Part shown: one piece after another, positions 18,256 to 27,510 of the stretch
Layout: the number at the start of each line of letters is the position of its first letter
How positions within the stretch are numbered: position 1 is the first letter of the stretch
NCBI RefSeq assembly: GCF_018736045.1
Contig: NZ_CP076133.1
Coordinates: 868,001-932,000, forward strand
Source of the DNA: Flammeovirga yaeyamensis
GTDB taxonomy: Bacteria; Bacteroidota; Bacteroidia; Cytophagales; Flammeovirgaceae
Direction: 5' to 3'
Length of the DNA: 64,000 nucleotides
Program-made: the position numbers and the translations under genes
Notes under the pieces: generated by a model
What the model was told of the DNA's origin: nothing
The model's database searches: none
The model's input: only the letters and a program-made list of their open reading frames with translations

Positions 18256-21200
18256 ATGAATAGAATTACTTACTTTTTTACTGTTGTATTGTTTCTTGTG
18301 TTTTCTATTAATGCTGTCGGTCAGTCTTTAGAACAATTGGTAGAAGCTAAAATAGACTCCCTAGAAACATTAATTCTTGAAGCAAACAAACAAGAAATTG
18401 ATACTCAAAAAGAGGAGATGATTGTCTTTACGGCAAAGTTGTTTTTAGATTTTGCTAAAGTGGATGAACAATCGATTTCCGAAAATAAAAACTACTACGC
18501 AGAACATCCTTTATATAAAGAGGAAGCCCAGCAATTAGCCAATGATCTACCTGATTTCGAAAGACAAAAAACATTAGAATTATTGGATGAGGCGGTGGCG
18601 CATATACATCAAGTACTATCAAAAAATATACTAAGGAAAGCGACAACGGAGATTAATTATTCCAACATTCAGCTCGACAATAATCATCTGATGCAAAATG
18701 GGAAAACTGTTTTTCTAATGGATTATGTATGGAAACCGGATGATGTTTCTGACGATACAAAAAAACACTTTGGTGCCTATGGGAGTGAATATATTTCACC
18801 AAGTTTTATCAACGAGGACTTCTCCTATAAAAATTGGGCATTTGATAGGGTCGCCAATAACAATAATCAAAATATCGGTGCCGTATTTATTGATAACAAT
18901 AACATTCCTGCTTGGGCTTACGAAAAGTATGACAATTTTGATGTAGGAGGTCGAAAGTACGGAACATACGATATCGATCATCCTGGAGCAAGAGAAATAT
19001 ATGGGAAGCTTTTCGAATATTTTATTCCTTTAGTGAGTGGTAAGGAACACTCAAAACTAGGGTATATGTTATTTAATGAGCCTAGTTTTTTTACACGTGA
19101 AGGGACTTGGAATACTGGAGAAGTATCGGAATACACCAAAAGTAAATTCAGAACTTGGCTAAAAGAAAAACATCAATCTATCGAAAACCTAAATACATTA
19201 TGGGCATCTAGCTACGGTAGTTTTGATGAGGTAGATGTACAAATTCCGATGAGTACCAACAAACAAGGTTTAAGTATTTGGTACGATTGGATGGCGTTCA
19301 ATCAGTACAGAGTAACTGAGTGGTTTACATGGGTGAAGAATGAAATAAGAAAATATGATGATGATGCTAAAGTGCACATCAAATTAATGCCTTGGCTGTG
19401 GGTGAGAAATGCGAGAGATCATGGAATGGATTACGAAAGCCTCATTCGATTAACTGATATCATTGGAGTAGATGCGAGTGCTAAGAACGATCAGATGTGG
19501 GGAGAGAATGATTGGGACCACCGTTATGGTATGGAGTGGTTACCAACCACAATGATCTTCGATTTTTATAAATCTGTGCAACCCAATCAGTTTATTTATG
19601 ATTCCGAGAATCACTTCTTAACATCAGTTTCTTTTATGTTTAAAGAAGTTGATCCAGATTATGTCAATGCTATTTATTGGTTAGGACACCTACATGGACT
19701 TTCAGCCTCAAAAAGTTGGGTGTGGTCTAGATTGAGTAATGGTAAGATTGATCCACAAAGACCTGTTAGTGGAGAATATATTGTGGACGTGACTCATCAG
19801 CCGAAAGTGCTCGCTCAAGTACAATCTACCATGATGGATTTAAATACTTTTAGTGAAGATATCTTTAAATTTCAATCCAAAGAAAAACCAATAAGAATCT
19901 TCTATTCTGAAACTTCAGCCATCAATAGAGAGGGTTATATGGAAGAGGATATTCACGAGATTTATCAACAATTGTATTTTGAAGGAATTCCTATCGGTTT
20001 TGCCACAGAAAACATCATTAAATCCAAGAAAGATGATTGGGATGTCATCGTAGTGTATAATACCGAATCCGTAAAAGAATCAGAAATTGATGCACTGCAA
20101 GAGTATATCAATGCAGGTGGAAAAGTGATACTCAATTCCAATTCATTAAAATACAATGAATATGGTGCGCCTCATTCAAAAGTATTAAACGGTGCGATTT
20201 ACAATAACTCTTTAGCTGGTATGGCTGATCTAGCTGTTTCTAATGTAAAGAATTCTCCCAAATTGGAAATTGTAGAAACCAATGAAAGTACTGGTAAAGG
20301 GTGTTTTTGGCGATCAATATCAACTACAGAGGGCAAAGAGATACTTTCTATTATTAACCTTGGAAATACTGATGCTGATATCTCTATCAATTTAAAAAAA
20401 TCAGACTATGGTACTTTCTGTTTCAACTTGATGACAGGAAAATCGATTGATAATCAGTTGGTGCTTTCGCCTTATCAGGTATACTTTTTAGAAGTGAGAG
20501 ATGAAGTAAAAGTAACTCCAAGTGTGGGATTCGTTTCTCCTCAGAATGGAGACGAATTTTTAGTAAACAACACTGTAGATGTGGAGGCCACTACTTCAAT
20601 TGATAATGGCAATATTAAAGGAGTAAGACTTTTTATTGATGATCATTACGTTGGAGAAAAAACAGCGGCTCCCTATAGTTGGTCTGTAGATTACTTTAAA
20701 GATCAACCGGCAAAATCGTATACCCTCACTTTAGTAGCTACCTCTGAAAAAGGAGTAGAGTCAACATCAAGTATTACGATTCAGACCAACTGTGAGAATA
20801 TAAGTAGTGAGGTAACCGTTGATGGAAATTCATTAAAAGCGGTTCAAGAGGAAGCCACTTATCAATGGTTCAATTGTGATGCTCCGGAAATCATATTAGG
20901 AGATAACTCACCCATTTTTACTCCACAAGAATCGGGAACATATGCAGTAATGATTTCTAATGAGACGTGTACCACGATTTCTGATTGTATGGATATGAAT
21001 GTCACCTCAATTGATGATCAAATAGGATGGGTGATGCCAACAGTTTATCCTAATCCAACAAACTATAAAACGACAGTTGATTTTGGGAAGCAGTATGATC
21101 AAATCAATTTAAAAGTGATCAATACGATTGGGGTAGTGCTTATGGATCAACAATATAAAACGAAGAGAAAAGTAGAATTGGATCTAAAAGAATACAAAAC

Positions 21201-21267
21201 GGGGATCTATTTTATACAGGTTTCTACCAATGATTATATGAATGTTTTGAAAGTAGTCAAAGAGTAG
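18256..21267 (+). CDS. Secreted clan GH-A glycoside hydrolase, GH42-like, with Ig-like and T9SS domains (paralogue 2)
   Basis: 1003 residues. Signal peptide ends near AVGQS. A helical N-terminal region is followed by a TIM barrel with acid/base candidate E275 (LFNEPSFF) and nucleophile candidate E451 (YDSENHFL), then the same GH42-like alpha/beta domain (DVIVVYNTESVKESEIDAL). Unlike its paralogue at 15174 it continues with an Ig-like domain of the GxVxLFIDDHYVG type (about 755-850), a second Ig-like segment (TYQWFNCD), and a T9SS type A sorting domain (VYPNPTNYK to LKVVKE). It is therefore secreted and probably surface-attached, while paralogue 1 is not. The shared block WYDWM-S/A-FNQYRVTEWFT shows common descent. 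The exact substrate is unknown. Confidence 0.82.
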   Translation: MNRITYFFTVVLFLVFSINAVGQSLEQLVEAKIDSLETLILEANKQEIDTQKEEMIVFTAKLFLDFAKVDEQSISENKNYYAEHPLYKEEAQQLANDLPDFERQKTLELLDEAVAHIHQVLSKNILRKATTEINYSNIQLDNNHLMQNGKTVFLMDYVWKPDDVSDDTKKHFGAYGSEYISPSFINEDFSYKNWAFDRVANNNNQNIGAVFIDNNNIPAWAYEKYDNFDVGGRKYGTYDIDHPGAREIYGKLFEYFIPLVSGKEHSKLGYMLFNEPSFFTREGTWNTGEVSEYTKSKFRTWLKEKHQSIENLNTLWASSYGSFDEVDVQIPMSTNKQGLSIWYDWMAFNQYRVTEWFTWVKNEIRKYDDDAKVHIKLMPWLWVRNARDHGMDYESLIRLTDIIGVDASAKNDQMWGENDWDHRYGMEWLPTTMIFDFYKSVQPNQFIYDSENHFLTSVSFMFKEVDPDYVNAIYWLGHLHGLSASKSWVWSRLSNGKIDPQRPVSGEYIVDVTHQPKVLAQVQSTMMDLNTFSEDIFKFQSKEKPIRIFYSETSAINREGYMEEDIHEIYQQLYFEGIPIGFATENIIKSKKDDWDVIVVYNTESVKESEIDALQEYINAGGKVILNSNSLKYNEYGAPHSKVLNGAIYNNSLAGMADLAVSNVKNSPKLEIVETNESTGKGCFWRSISTTEGKEILSIINLGNTDADISINLKKSDYGTFCFNLMTGKSIDNQLVLSPYQVYFLEVRDEVKVTPSVGFVSPQNGDEFLVNNTVDVEATTSIDNGNIKGVRLFIDDHYVGEKTAAPYSWSVDYFKDQPAKSYTLTLVATSEKGVESTSSITIQTNCENISSEVTVDGNSLKAVQEEATYQWFNCDAPEIILGDNSPIFTPQESGTYAVMISNETCTTISDCMDMNVTSIDDQIGWVMPTVYPNPTNYKTTVDFGKQYDQINLKVINTIGVVLMDQQYKTKRKVELDLKEYKTGIYFIQVSTNDYMNVLKVVKE

Positions 21268-21499
21268 TTGTATTTCAGCAGTAAATATGCCTCTAATTTG
21301 TATCTACTAATGAATATAATGTCTGTAATAATAAATAACAGCATAGACAAGCGGTTTTCATTAGGCGTGTAAAATACAATTAAACTAGTTTTGTTGAAAG
21401 CGAAATCATTCGTTTTGAAATTAATTTTCTGTAAAAATCAATCTTAAAAATTAACGGCAAACAATATTGTCATTCGTTAAACAAAACTATTTTTTTTGT

Positions 21500-24400
21500 A
21501 TGAAAAGAAATATTACTTCAATTCTATTTTTCATCATCGGTCATCTGTCTTTCGCCCAGAATCTTATTCCTAATGGCGACTTCGAAGGTGATAATGGAAA
21601 CTGGAATTTTAAAGGAACTTCAGAAATCATTTCTAATACGTATAATCCTGATCACGGTAATGCGGTTAGGTTCACAATGAATGCATCAGGCGGTTGGGCA
21701 ACAGTAGGACTGAATCAAAATATTACAGATCAGTTTACTTTTCCTTTAGCGGAAGCGCAAGAATTTATGGTGACCTATGACCTTGCATTAGAGTTTGATG
21801 AAACTCAAATGACAGCAGCTGATGCAGATAAATATACTAATGACACCGGGTTTAGTACAGGCTTCTTCTTGATATCTAATGCTTCTAATCAAGGAAATTG
21901 GATGAAATCAACTAAAGAAGCAGGTTATGTTAACATTCAAAATGTCTATACTCTAGGTACGGATGTAAACGATTTAAATGTAGAGGTACGTATTGGTAAA
22001 GCATTAGATGGTTATAGCGACCAATTTAAACTAAGTGGCCTTTCGTATGTGTTTGATAACCTAGAGATGATTCCTCTTGCTGATTTTATGCAAGCAGAGT
22101 TAGAAGATTTAGCGCTTACTTTTAACAGTGTGGATCCTCAAGATGGTAATGGTATTGTGTTTGATATCGAAAGCTTTCCATCGTCTCATAAAGGTATATA
22201 TTTAACTTGGGCATCAGGTAATCCGTCATTAATTGATGATCAAGGGGTGATTATCCAACGCCCTGAGGTAGAAACGAAGGTAACTTTTGTGGCGACAGCT
22301 ACTTTACAAAATACAACTACTCAAAAAGAAGTAGAGGTTACTTTACTTCCCATCATAGATGGATCAGGAAACTATATTGTAAGTAATGCAAACTTCGAAA
22401 AAGATCTTGCGGTAGGTTGGAATACTATTAATGCAGGAAATTTCCAACAAGTGGACTACCATGGATCAAAAGCGATTCAACTCGAAGGTGGTGGTTCAAG
22501 TATTGGTAACTTACAGGTTAATTCTATTGGTTATCCAGTATATAAAAATCCATCAGTTGTTAGTTATTATAAAGTGACTTCTACGGTAGAATCAACAAAT
22601 CCAGCAGATAAAATTAGATACCGTTTTAGATATCAATTAGCAGGAGATGCATCTTATACCTCTTTAACGGGAGTAGTAAATACTTCTGAAATTGGTGAGG
22701 GACAACATCATATTGTCAATTATTATCAGTTAGATAATCCTGAGGAAAAGTTATTGGAAGGATTAGGTGTTCAAATTCAATATGGAGGATCTACAGGTAA
22801 TATCATCATTGATTATGTCAATTTAGAAGAAGTATCGGAGGACGAATATCAGTTAAATAACTTGGTCAGTACTTTTGCTCTTCAGTTACAAAATGAGGAA
22901 AACTTGAATAATGTTCGTACTAACTTCCCATTACAAACGACTGACGAATTAGGATATGGATCGACCATTACTTGGGAGGTGAAAAATCCAGATGCTTACC
23001 CTGATGCTGTAGTGATTGAAGATAATCATGCGGTATTGAATAGAAGCTTGGCAAAGATTGAAGGCGTAGAATTAACGGCTACAATTTCCAAAGGTAATGT
23101 AAGCGTTCAAAAGGTATTTACTTTTGCTTTAGCATCTTTCTCTCCTCAAGAACAGTTGGATCAAGCGTATGCTGCTTTAGAGGTACTTTTCGAAGAAGGA
23201 AACGCTTACGATAACGTCTTCCAAGATGTGACTTTAGTGACTTCTACTATCAATAATGTGAAAGTGGAATGGGTATCTAATCATGCAAATATTACTGAAA
23301 CTGGAGAGGTAACTTTAACTTCTGAAGAAGTGGAAGGAACATTAACAGCTACCTTGACAAAAACGACAAGTACTGATCCTTTGACTGTTGATAAGACCTT
23401 TACTTTAACAACAGCTAAGAACGATGAAAGTAAAGTACAAGAAGTATTAGATGCTATTTCGATTACGTATGCTGTAGGCGATGATAAGGACAACGTTACA
23501 CAAAATGTGGTATTACCTTTAACAGACGATACTTATGCAGATGCTGTGATCGAGTGGACTTCGGACAATGCTGCAATTACAAATGCTGGTGAAGTAACAA
23601 CAAGTTATGAAGATAACATCACTGTAACTTTAACTGCTACAGCATCAATTGGAATGAAGGAGCAAAGCAAAGAGTTTGTATTAACTGTTGCTCAAGATGA
23701 AGCTCAAGCGGTTATTGAAGCTTTAAAATTAGTAGTAATTGACCTTAACGGTAATGTGGATGCGGATAATATCACAGATAATATCGTTTTATCATCAGAT
23801 GGTGCTTTCAATACAAGTATTGAATGGACTTCTTCTAACGAAAATGTGTTGGCAACTGATGGTACAGTCAATCAAATTTCTACCGATCAATCAATCAAGT
23901 TAACAGCAGTCGCTAAATTAAATGATGCTGCATCAGAAAGTAAAGAATTTGATGTGATTGTATTGGGCGATCCTTCTAAGAAATTGGAAGAAGCTGTAAT
24001 GGCGGTAGAAGTTGTTTATGCTGAAGGCGAAGATGCCAATAATGTGATGTCTAATGTAACACTTGCATCGACAGGATTATTTGATGTAAACATCTCGTGG
24101 TCATCTAATAATGAGGCTGTTATTGCTAACGATGGTGCAGTTGTGAGAAGTATAGAAGATGAGACCGTGACTTTAACGGCTACAGTAACATTAGACGATA
24201 AAAGCATGGACAAAACATTTGATTTGAAGGTAATTGCTGATGCATCATTACAATTTGCAGCGGCTGTAGAAGCACTTGAAATCGGACTTGCAGATGCTGA
24301 TACGGAGGATAATGTGACTTCAGATGTAGATTTACCATTGTCATCTTTATATAACACTTTGGTTACTTGGGAATCGTCTAACGAGGACGTGATTACTGTA

Positions 24401-24766
24401 GATGGAGAAGTGACAGGTCAAGCAGAAGACGTAAACGTAACGCTAACCGCTACAATTACTTTAGGTGATTTATCAACTACTAAAGATTTTGATGTAACAG
24501 TGGCTAAGGTAGAAGCGCCAACATCGATTGATCCTAACCAAGTTGCGATTACAGTGTATCCAAATCCATCTGCTGATCAGATCAATGTCACTGCCAATAA
24601 AATCATACAGTCTGTAGATGTCTTTGATTTATTGGGTAGAAAAATGGAGAATTTACCAACACTTGAATTGGGTAATAATAAAGTTCAGATCAACATATCT
24701 AAATTACATAAAGGCAAATATGTTGTATTGGTAAACGGTAAAGCTAAAACATTTATCAAACAATAG
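21500..24766 (+). CDS. Secreted multi-domain glycan-binding/scaffold protein with bacterial Ig-like repeats and T9SS domain
   Basis: About 1088 residues from the ATG at 21500; an in-frame TTG at 21467 gives a poor signal peptide. Signal peptide ends near LSFAQ. Two jelly-roll CBM-like domains are seen: NLIPNGDFEGDNGNW, closing in YVFDNLEMI; and YIVSNANFEKDLAVGW, closing in IIIDYVNLEE. Ig-like modules lie between and after them. Five clear C-terminal modules have ~90-residue spacing (about 551-1003), each with D-N-V-x-x-x-V-x-L, V/I-x-W-x-S-x-N and V-T-L-T-A-T signatures, resembling the atypical Ig-like aBig family. A T9SS type A domain (VYPNPSADQ to KTFIKQ) ends the chain. No catalytic domain was seen. 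It is probably a long surface protein that holds glycan or spaces binding modules from the cell. Confidence 0.8.
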   Translation: MKRNITSILFFIIGHLSFAQNLIPNGDFEGDNGNWNFKGTSEIISNTYNPDHGNAVRFTMNASGGWATVGLNQNITDQFTFPLAEAQEFMVTYDLALEFDETQMTAADADKYTNDTGFSTGFFLISNASNQGNWMKSTKEAGYVNIQNVYTLGTDVNDLNVEVRIGKALDGYSDQFKLSGLSYVFDNLEMIPLADFMQAELEDLALTFNSVDPQDGNGIVFDIESFPSSHKGIYLTWASGNPSLIDDQGVIIQRPEVETKVTFVATATLQNTTTQKEVEVTLLPIIDGSGNYIVSNANFEKDLAVGWNTINAGNFQQVDYHGSKAIQLEGGGSSIGNLQVNSIGYPVYKNPSVVSYYKVTSTVESTNPADKIRYRFRYQLAGDASYTSLTGVVNTSEIGEGQHHIVNYYQLDNPEEKLLEGLGVQIQYGGSTGNIIIDYVNLEEVSEDEYQLNNLVSTFALQLQNEENLNNVRTNFPLQTTDELGYGSTITWEVKNPDAYPDAVVIEDNHAVLNRSLAKIEGVELTATISKGNVSVQKVFTFALASFSPQEQLDQAYAALEVLFEEGNAYDNVFQDVTLVTSTINNVKVEWVSNHANITETGEVTLTSEEVEGTLTATLTKTTSTDPLTVDKTFTLTTAKNDESKVQEVLDAISITYAVGDDKDNVTQNVVLPLTDDTYADAVIEWTSDNAAITNAGEVTTSYEDNITVTLTATASIGMKEQSKEFVLTVAQDEAQAVIEALKLVVIDLNGNVDADNITDNIVLSSDGAFNTSIEWTSSNENVLATDGTVNQISTDQSIKLTAVAKLNDAASESKEFDVIVLGDPSKKLEEAVMAVEVVYAEGEDANNVMSNVTLASTGLFDVNISWSSNNEAVIANDGAVVRSIEDETVTLTATVTLDDKSMDKTFDLKVIADASLQFAAAVEALEIGLADADTEDNVTSDVDLPLSSLYNTLVTWESSNEDVITVDGEVTGQAEDVNVTLTATITLGDLSTTKDFDVTVAKVEAPTSIDPNQVAITVYPNPSADQINVTANKIIQSVDVFDLLGRKMENLPTLELGNNKVQINISKLHKGKYVVLVNGKAKTFIKQ
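23155..24510 (+). repeat. Five tandem Ig-like module repeats within the surface protein
   Basis: Coding repeats of about 270 bases. Each starts with an A-V/L-E-x-L helix-strand, followed by DNV, a W-x-S-x-N turn, G-x-V and V-T-L-T-A-T. Modules differ clearly in sequence, so recent slippage is not indicated. Confidence 0.75.
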
Positions 24767-25130
24767 GATAGGACACTATTGATATAAGGACTGACTGAAA
24801 GAAGAGGATGTCTCAAAATTCTGTAGAGCCTTGTATCATAAACCCCGGAATTAATTCTGGGGCTTATGATACGAGGGAAAATGGATAAATGAGACATCCT
24901 CTTTTTTATCCATTGCATAAAAGAGATTATCGTCCTGTAATACACTTAGATACATAAATTGTACAGTCCGCTACAAGACTCAAAGGGTTTATTTTCATCT
25001 TTAAAAACTTCTACTTCAAGCACAATCTGAAGAGGTCAATTATGAAATGAATTTACTAATGAGCATTATCTTTTCTATCAAAATGTAACTGATGAACGGA
25101 AGAGGATTGCTATTTAAAGAATGAAAGAAA
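24767..25130. other. Intergenic region with palindrome copy B and leader of the beta-helix gene
   Basis: 364 bases without a gene. The first part is the nested palindrome. Further on, CACAAT at 25021-25026 reads ATTGTGC on the minus strand, about 105 bases before the ATG, and matches the heptamer found upstream of other genes of the locus. No further structure was seen. Confidence 0.5.
24801..24907. repeat. Nested palindromic intergenic element, copy B
   Basis: Outer arms AAGAGGATGTCTCA (24802-24815) and TGAGACATCCTCTT pair perfectly, and the right arm is followed by a T run. The inner hairpin (about 24829-24876) has arms CTTGTATCATAA and TTATGATACGAG around CCCCGGAATTAATTCTGGGG. Same plan and size as copy A at 18072, with compensating differences in the arms. 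Confidence 0.8.
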
Positions 25131-26669
25131 ATGAATCTTAAACAATTACTTTTTATCACTTCTATTTTTGTGGTATCCAACATTTGGGCACAAGATGAAG
25201 CTGATTTTTACACGGACAAAATCAATGATGTAACTAAAACCGTCAACTTAGTAGATGATTATGGGGTGAATAATCAAGATGATGAAGACGACAGTGAAGC
25301 TTTGCAAAGAGCAATTGATGAACTCACCGAACTACCGAATGGAGGAAGAATAAATATTCCGGCAGGGAAGTACTATTTTCAATCTATTCTTGTCAAATCA
25401 AACATCCACATTACAATAGATACAGAAGCACTTATTTATCCTACCGATCCTGGTAATGACAAGAACTATGTGATTATGAGTATTGGAAAAGATAATGAAG
25501 AGACTCGAAATGTAAGTGTGAGAGGTGTGGATGGTTATTACACCGTAGATGTTAGCAAAGCACGAAACCCGAATGTCAGAATGTTCCAATTGGTCAACGT
25601 CAAAAACTTTTTGATTTCTGATATGCATCTCGTAGATGATAACTCAAAATTCTCAGCCATTACTATTGGCTATTCGACTTACAATGGAGAATATGTAAGT
25701 TCAGAAAACGGAGTGATTAAAGACTGTAGTACTGTTGGTGCACATTATGGATATGGATTAATTCAATCTCAAGCGTTAAAAAATACCTTTTTCAAAAACC
25801 TTTGGGGTGAAGGTGGTGTAACGCTTCGATTAGAAACGGGATTGAATAAAATGAATGATCTTCAAGTAGGTGGAAATTTTGATATCTATGGCCAAAACAT
25901 CTATTGTGAAAATGGGAATGCTGCAGTAATGATTTCTCCACATGCAATTAAGAACGGACACGTAGAAATTGATGGTGTAGAAGCAGTAAATACTGGTTTT
26001 GCGGTACGTATTGGTAAAGGGTATGTTACAAGTTCCCAAGAAGCTTTAGGAATCACTCCGGGATATTACGCCAGTACTTCTATTGTCAAAAACGTAAAAG
26101 CTACTTACGGTTGTAGTGCTCAAGTAAAATCAAAACATTTTAAATATTTCCCTTGTGAGGAAAAGCAATGGATAGGAACAGAATATAATCCTGATGGGGA
26201 AAGTTACCCAGCACCAGCAGTAGCTAATATTTTAAATACTGCAGATGGTAACAATAATACAGCTTTAGGTTATTTTGATGTCGCTATTTCAAATACTGAA
26301 TCTATTGGGTTTAAAAACCAACCGAAAGACGTTGTGACGGAAGCAGATGAAAATACTGATTGTGGAGAAATTCCTCCTGTAACCGATGGTTGTGACTGCG
26401 AATGCAACAACAGTGGAGGTATTTCTAACTTACCACCTCAAGATGATCCTACCTATTTTGTTTTCCCTAACCCATCGCCAGATAAATTTAAAATTAGAGG
26501 AGATATTAGAGATACAGATCAAATTCACGTCATCAATCAGTATGGTGCTGTAATAAATGTAGAACCAATTTATTATGATACAAGATGGGTAGTAAATCTG
26601 CAGAATCAGCCTATTGGTATTTACTTCTTAAACATAAATGGAACAATTATTAAGTTGTTAAAAGAATAA
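25131..26669 (+). CDS. Secreted right-handed beta-helix protein with T9SS domain (pectate lyase/GH28/GH82-like)
   Basis: 512 residues. Signal peptide ends near NIWAQ. The start VNLVDDYGVNNQDDEDDSEALQRAID and IPAGKYYFQSILVKSNIHITID are hallmarks of secreted parallel beta-helix carbohydrate-active proteins. The core runs to about residue 405. It is followed by a Cys-rich linker (DGCDCECNNSGG) and a T9SS type A domain (FVFPNPSPDK to IKLLKE). The segment GGVTLRLETG and the later SPHAIKNGHVEIDGV remind me of iota-carrageenases (GH82), where I recall an E-x-D pair and a His. Here the Asp place would be Gly, so the enzyme could be altered or the match spurious. It could also be an epimerase, lyase or GH28 relative. 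Confidence 0.65.
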   Translation: MNLKQLLFITSIFVVSNIWAQDEADFYTDKINDVTKTVNLVDDYGVNNQDDEDDSEALQRAIDELTELPNGGRINIPAGKYYFQSILVKSNIHITIDTEALIYPTDPGNDKNYVIMSIGKDNEETRNVSVRGVDGYYTVDVSKARNPNVRMFQLVNVKNFLISDMHLVDDNSKFSAITIGYSTYNGEYVSSENGVIKDCSTVGAHYGYGLIQSQALKNTFFKNLWGEGGVTLRLETGLNKMNDLQVGGNFDIYGQNIYCENGNAAVMISPHAIKNGHVEIDGVEAVNTGFAVRIGKGYVTSSQEALGITPGYYASTSIVKNVKATYGCSAQVKSKHFKYFPCEEKQWIGTEYNPDGESYPAPAVANILNTADGNNNTALGYFDVAISNTESIGFKNQPKDVVTEADENTDCGEIPPVTDGCDCECNNSGGISNLPPQDDPTYFVFPNPSPDKFKIRGDIRDTDQIHVINQYGAVINVEPIYYDTRWVVNLQNQPIGIYFLNINGTIIKLLKE

Positions 26670-26989
26670 TTAGACCTGTTGACGAAGTAGAAGGTATTTA
26701 TAAATCAATTAAAAAAGTCAACCTTAAAACAAGTATTTCTAATGTTTTAAGGTTGACTTTTTTTGTACGAGTTCTCTTCTATTCTTAGTGTTAAGCGCCA
26801 GCGTCACTAAGAATTTGTCATTGAAAAAGTCTAAAGACTTTTTTTGCACGAACGAAAACCATTAGAACTTATTTTGTATTAGACTTAGAGTTTTGTTATC
26901 AGAATTACCCTATTAATAATATATAAGGAATAGCTTAAGTTAGCTCCAATTCACTAAATATAAAAAACCTGTTATAATATCAATCAAAC
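26670..26989. other. Intergenic region with three successive hairpins
   Basis: 320 bases without a gene. After the terminator at 26711-26764 comes a perfect 10-bp inverted repeat (ATTCTTAGTG 26781-26790, CACTAAGAAT 26805-26814) with a GC-rich loop. Then comes a short stem AAAAAGTC-TAAA-GACTTTTT followed by T. TTGCACGAA at about 26845 resembles a sequence before the lyase gene at 33721. This marks the left edge of the small-gene cassette. Confidence 0.5.
26711..26764 (+). terminator. Strong rho-independent-type terminator
   Basis: A perfect 17-bp inverted repeat (AAAGTCAACCTTAAAAC at 26714-26730 and GTTTTAAGGTTGACTTT at 26744-26760) with a T tract after it, ending the transcript of the beta-helix gene. 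Confidence 0.9.
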
Positions 26990-27502
26990 ATGAAAAAGTT
27001 ATTTTTATCAATCGTTGCGTTAATCGCATTTGTAACTGTCTCTAACGCCCAAACTTTCAATGTAGGCGACACCGTAAGGTATAACGGTAACACAAAGAAA
27101 GTGTACGTAATAACTAAATCTATTGCAAACGGCAAAAGGTTTAACTTAAAGAACGCTAAAACGGGTAACCAATGGGATGGGGTAAGTGCTAAAAAACTAA
27201 CGACCTATACTGTACCTGTAGTAGTTGTAAGTAATGAATCTACTCAAACAGTAACTTATGATATTAACAGCAAACCTGACGCATTAGATTATGCACATGA
27301 CTATAAAGAACGTAAAAAGGTATGGCGTTCGTTATTTTATGTAGGTTTAGGTGGGGCGACTATCGGAGCAGCTATAGCTTCAGCACCCGTTGTTGGAATA
27401 GGCGGAGTAGTTCTATTTATTGCGGGTATGGGCGAACTACATACTAACCCTATTAGAAACAATAAAGACAAAGTACAACGTGCACCTAGACACTTAAGAT
27501 AA
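26990..27502 (+). CDS. Small exported protein with glycine-rich hydrophobic segment, function unknown
   Basis: 170 residues. Signal peptide MKKLFLSIVALIAFVTVSNAQ, nearly the same as that of the next gene (both contain FVTVSNAQT). The mature N-terminus (about 22-75) has an SH3-like look (FNVGDTVRYNGNTKKVYVITKS). A hydrophobic Gly/Ala stretch (about 120-150) could span a membrane. The C-terminus is basic. First of four small same-strand genes. Asp is often GAC here, whereas neighbours favour GAT. Not recognised as any family. Confidence 0.65.
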   Translation: MKKLFLSIVALIAFVTVSNAQTFNVGDTVRYNGNTKKVYVITKSIANGKRFNLKNAKTGNQWDGVSAKKLTTYTVPVVVVSNESTQTVTYDINSKPDALDYAHDYKERKKVWRSLFYVGLGGATIGAAIASAPVVGIGGVVLFIAGMGELHTNPIRNNKDKVQRAPRHLR

Positions 27503-27510
27503 TTACCACA

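Noticed and set aside
21467-21499. Upstream TTG start for the surface fibre protein
   Set aside because: The 11 extra residues weaken the signal peptide. The ATG at 21500 gives a standard one.
24016-24357. Antisense open frame of 113 codons within the Ig-like repeat gene
   Set aside because: The repetitive Val/Ser/Thr-rich translation mirrors the sense repeats, and there is no start context. The sense frame is a clear T9SS surface protein.
23155-24510. CRISPR-like or DNA-level tandem repeat
   Set aside because: Periodicity is at protein level only; there are no identical DNA repeats with spacers.
7680-26669. A carrageenan-only utilisation locus
   Set aside because: The beta-helix and 936-residue proteins recall carrageenases. 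However, no GH16 kappa-carrageenase or 3,6-anhydrogalactosidase was seen, and rhamnose genes dominate the locus.
26781-26850. Possible insertion-sequence end or attachment site in the hairpin-rich region
   Set aside because: Inverted repeats are present, but no transposase, target duplication or matching copy at the other side of the cassette could be found by eye.
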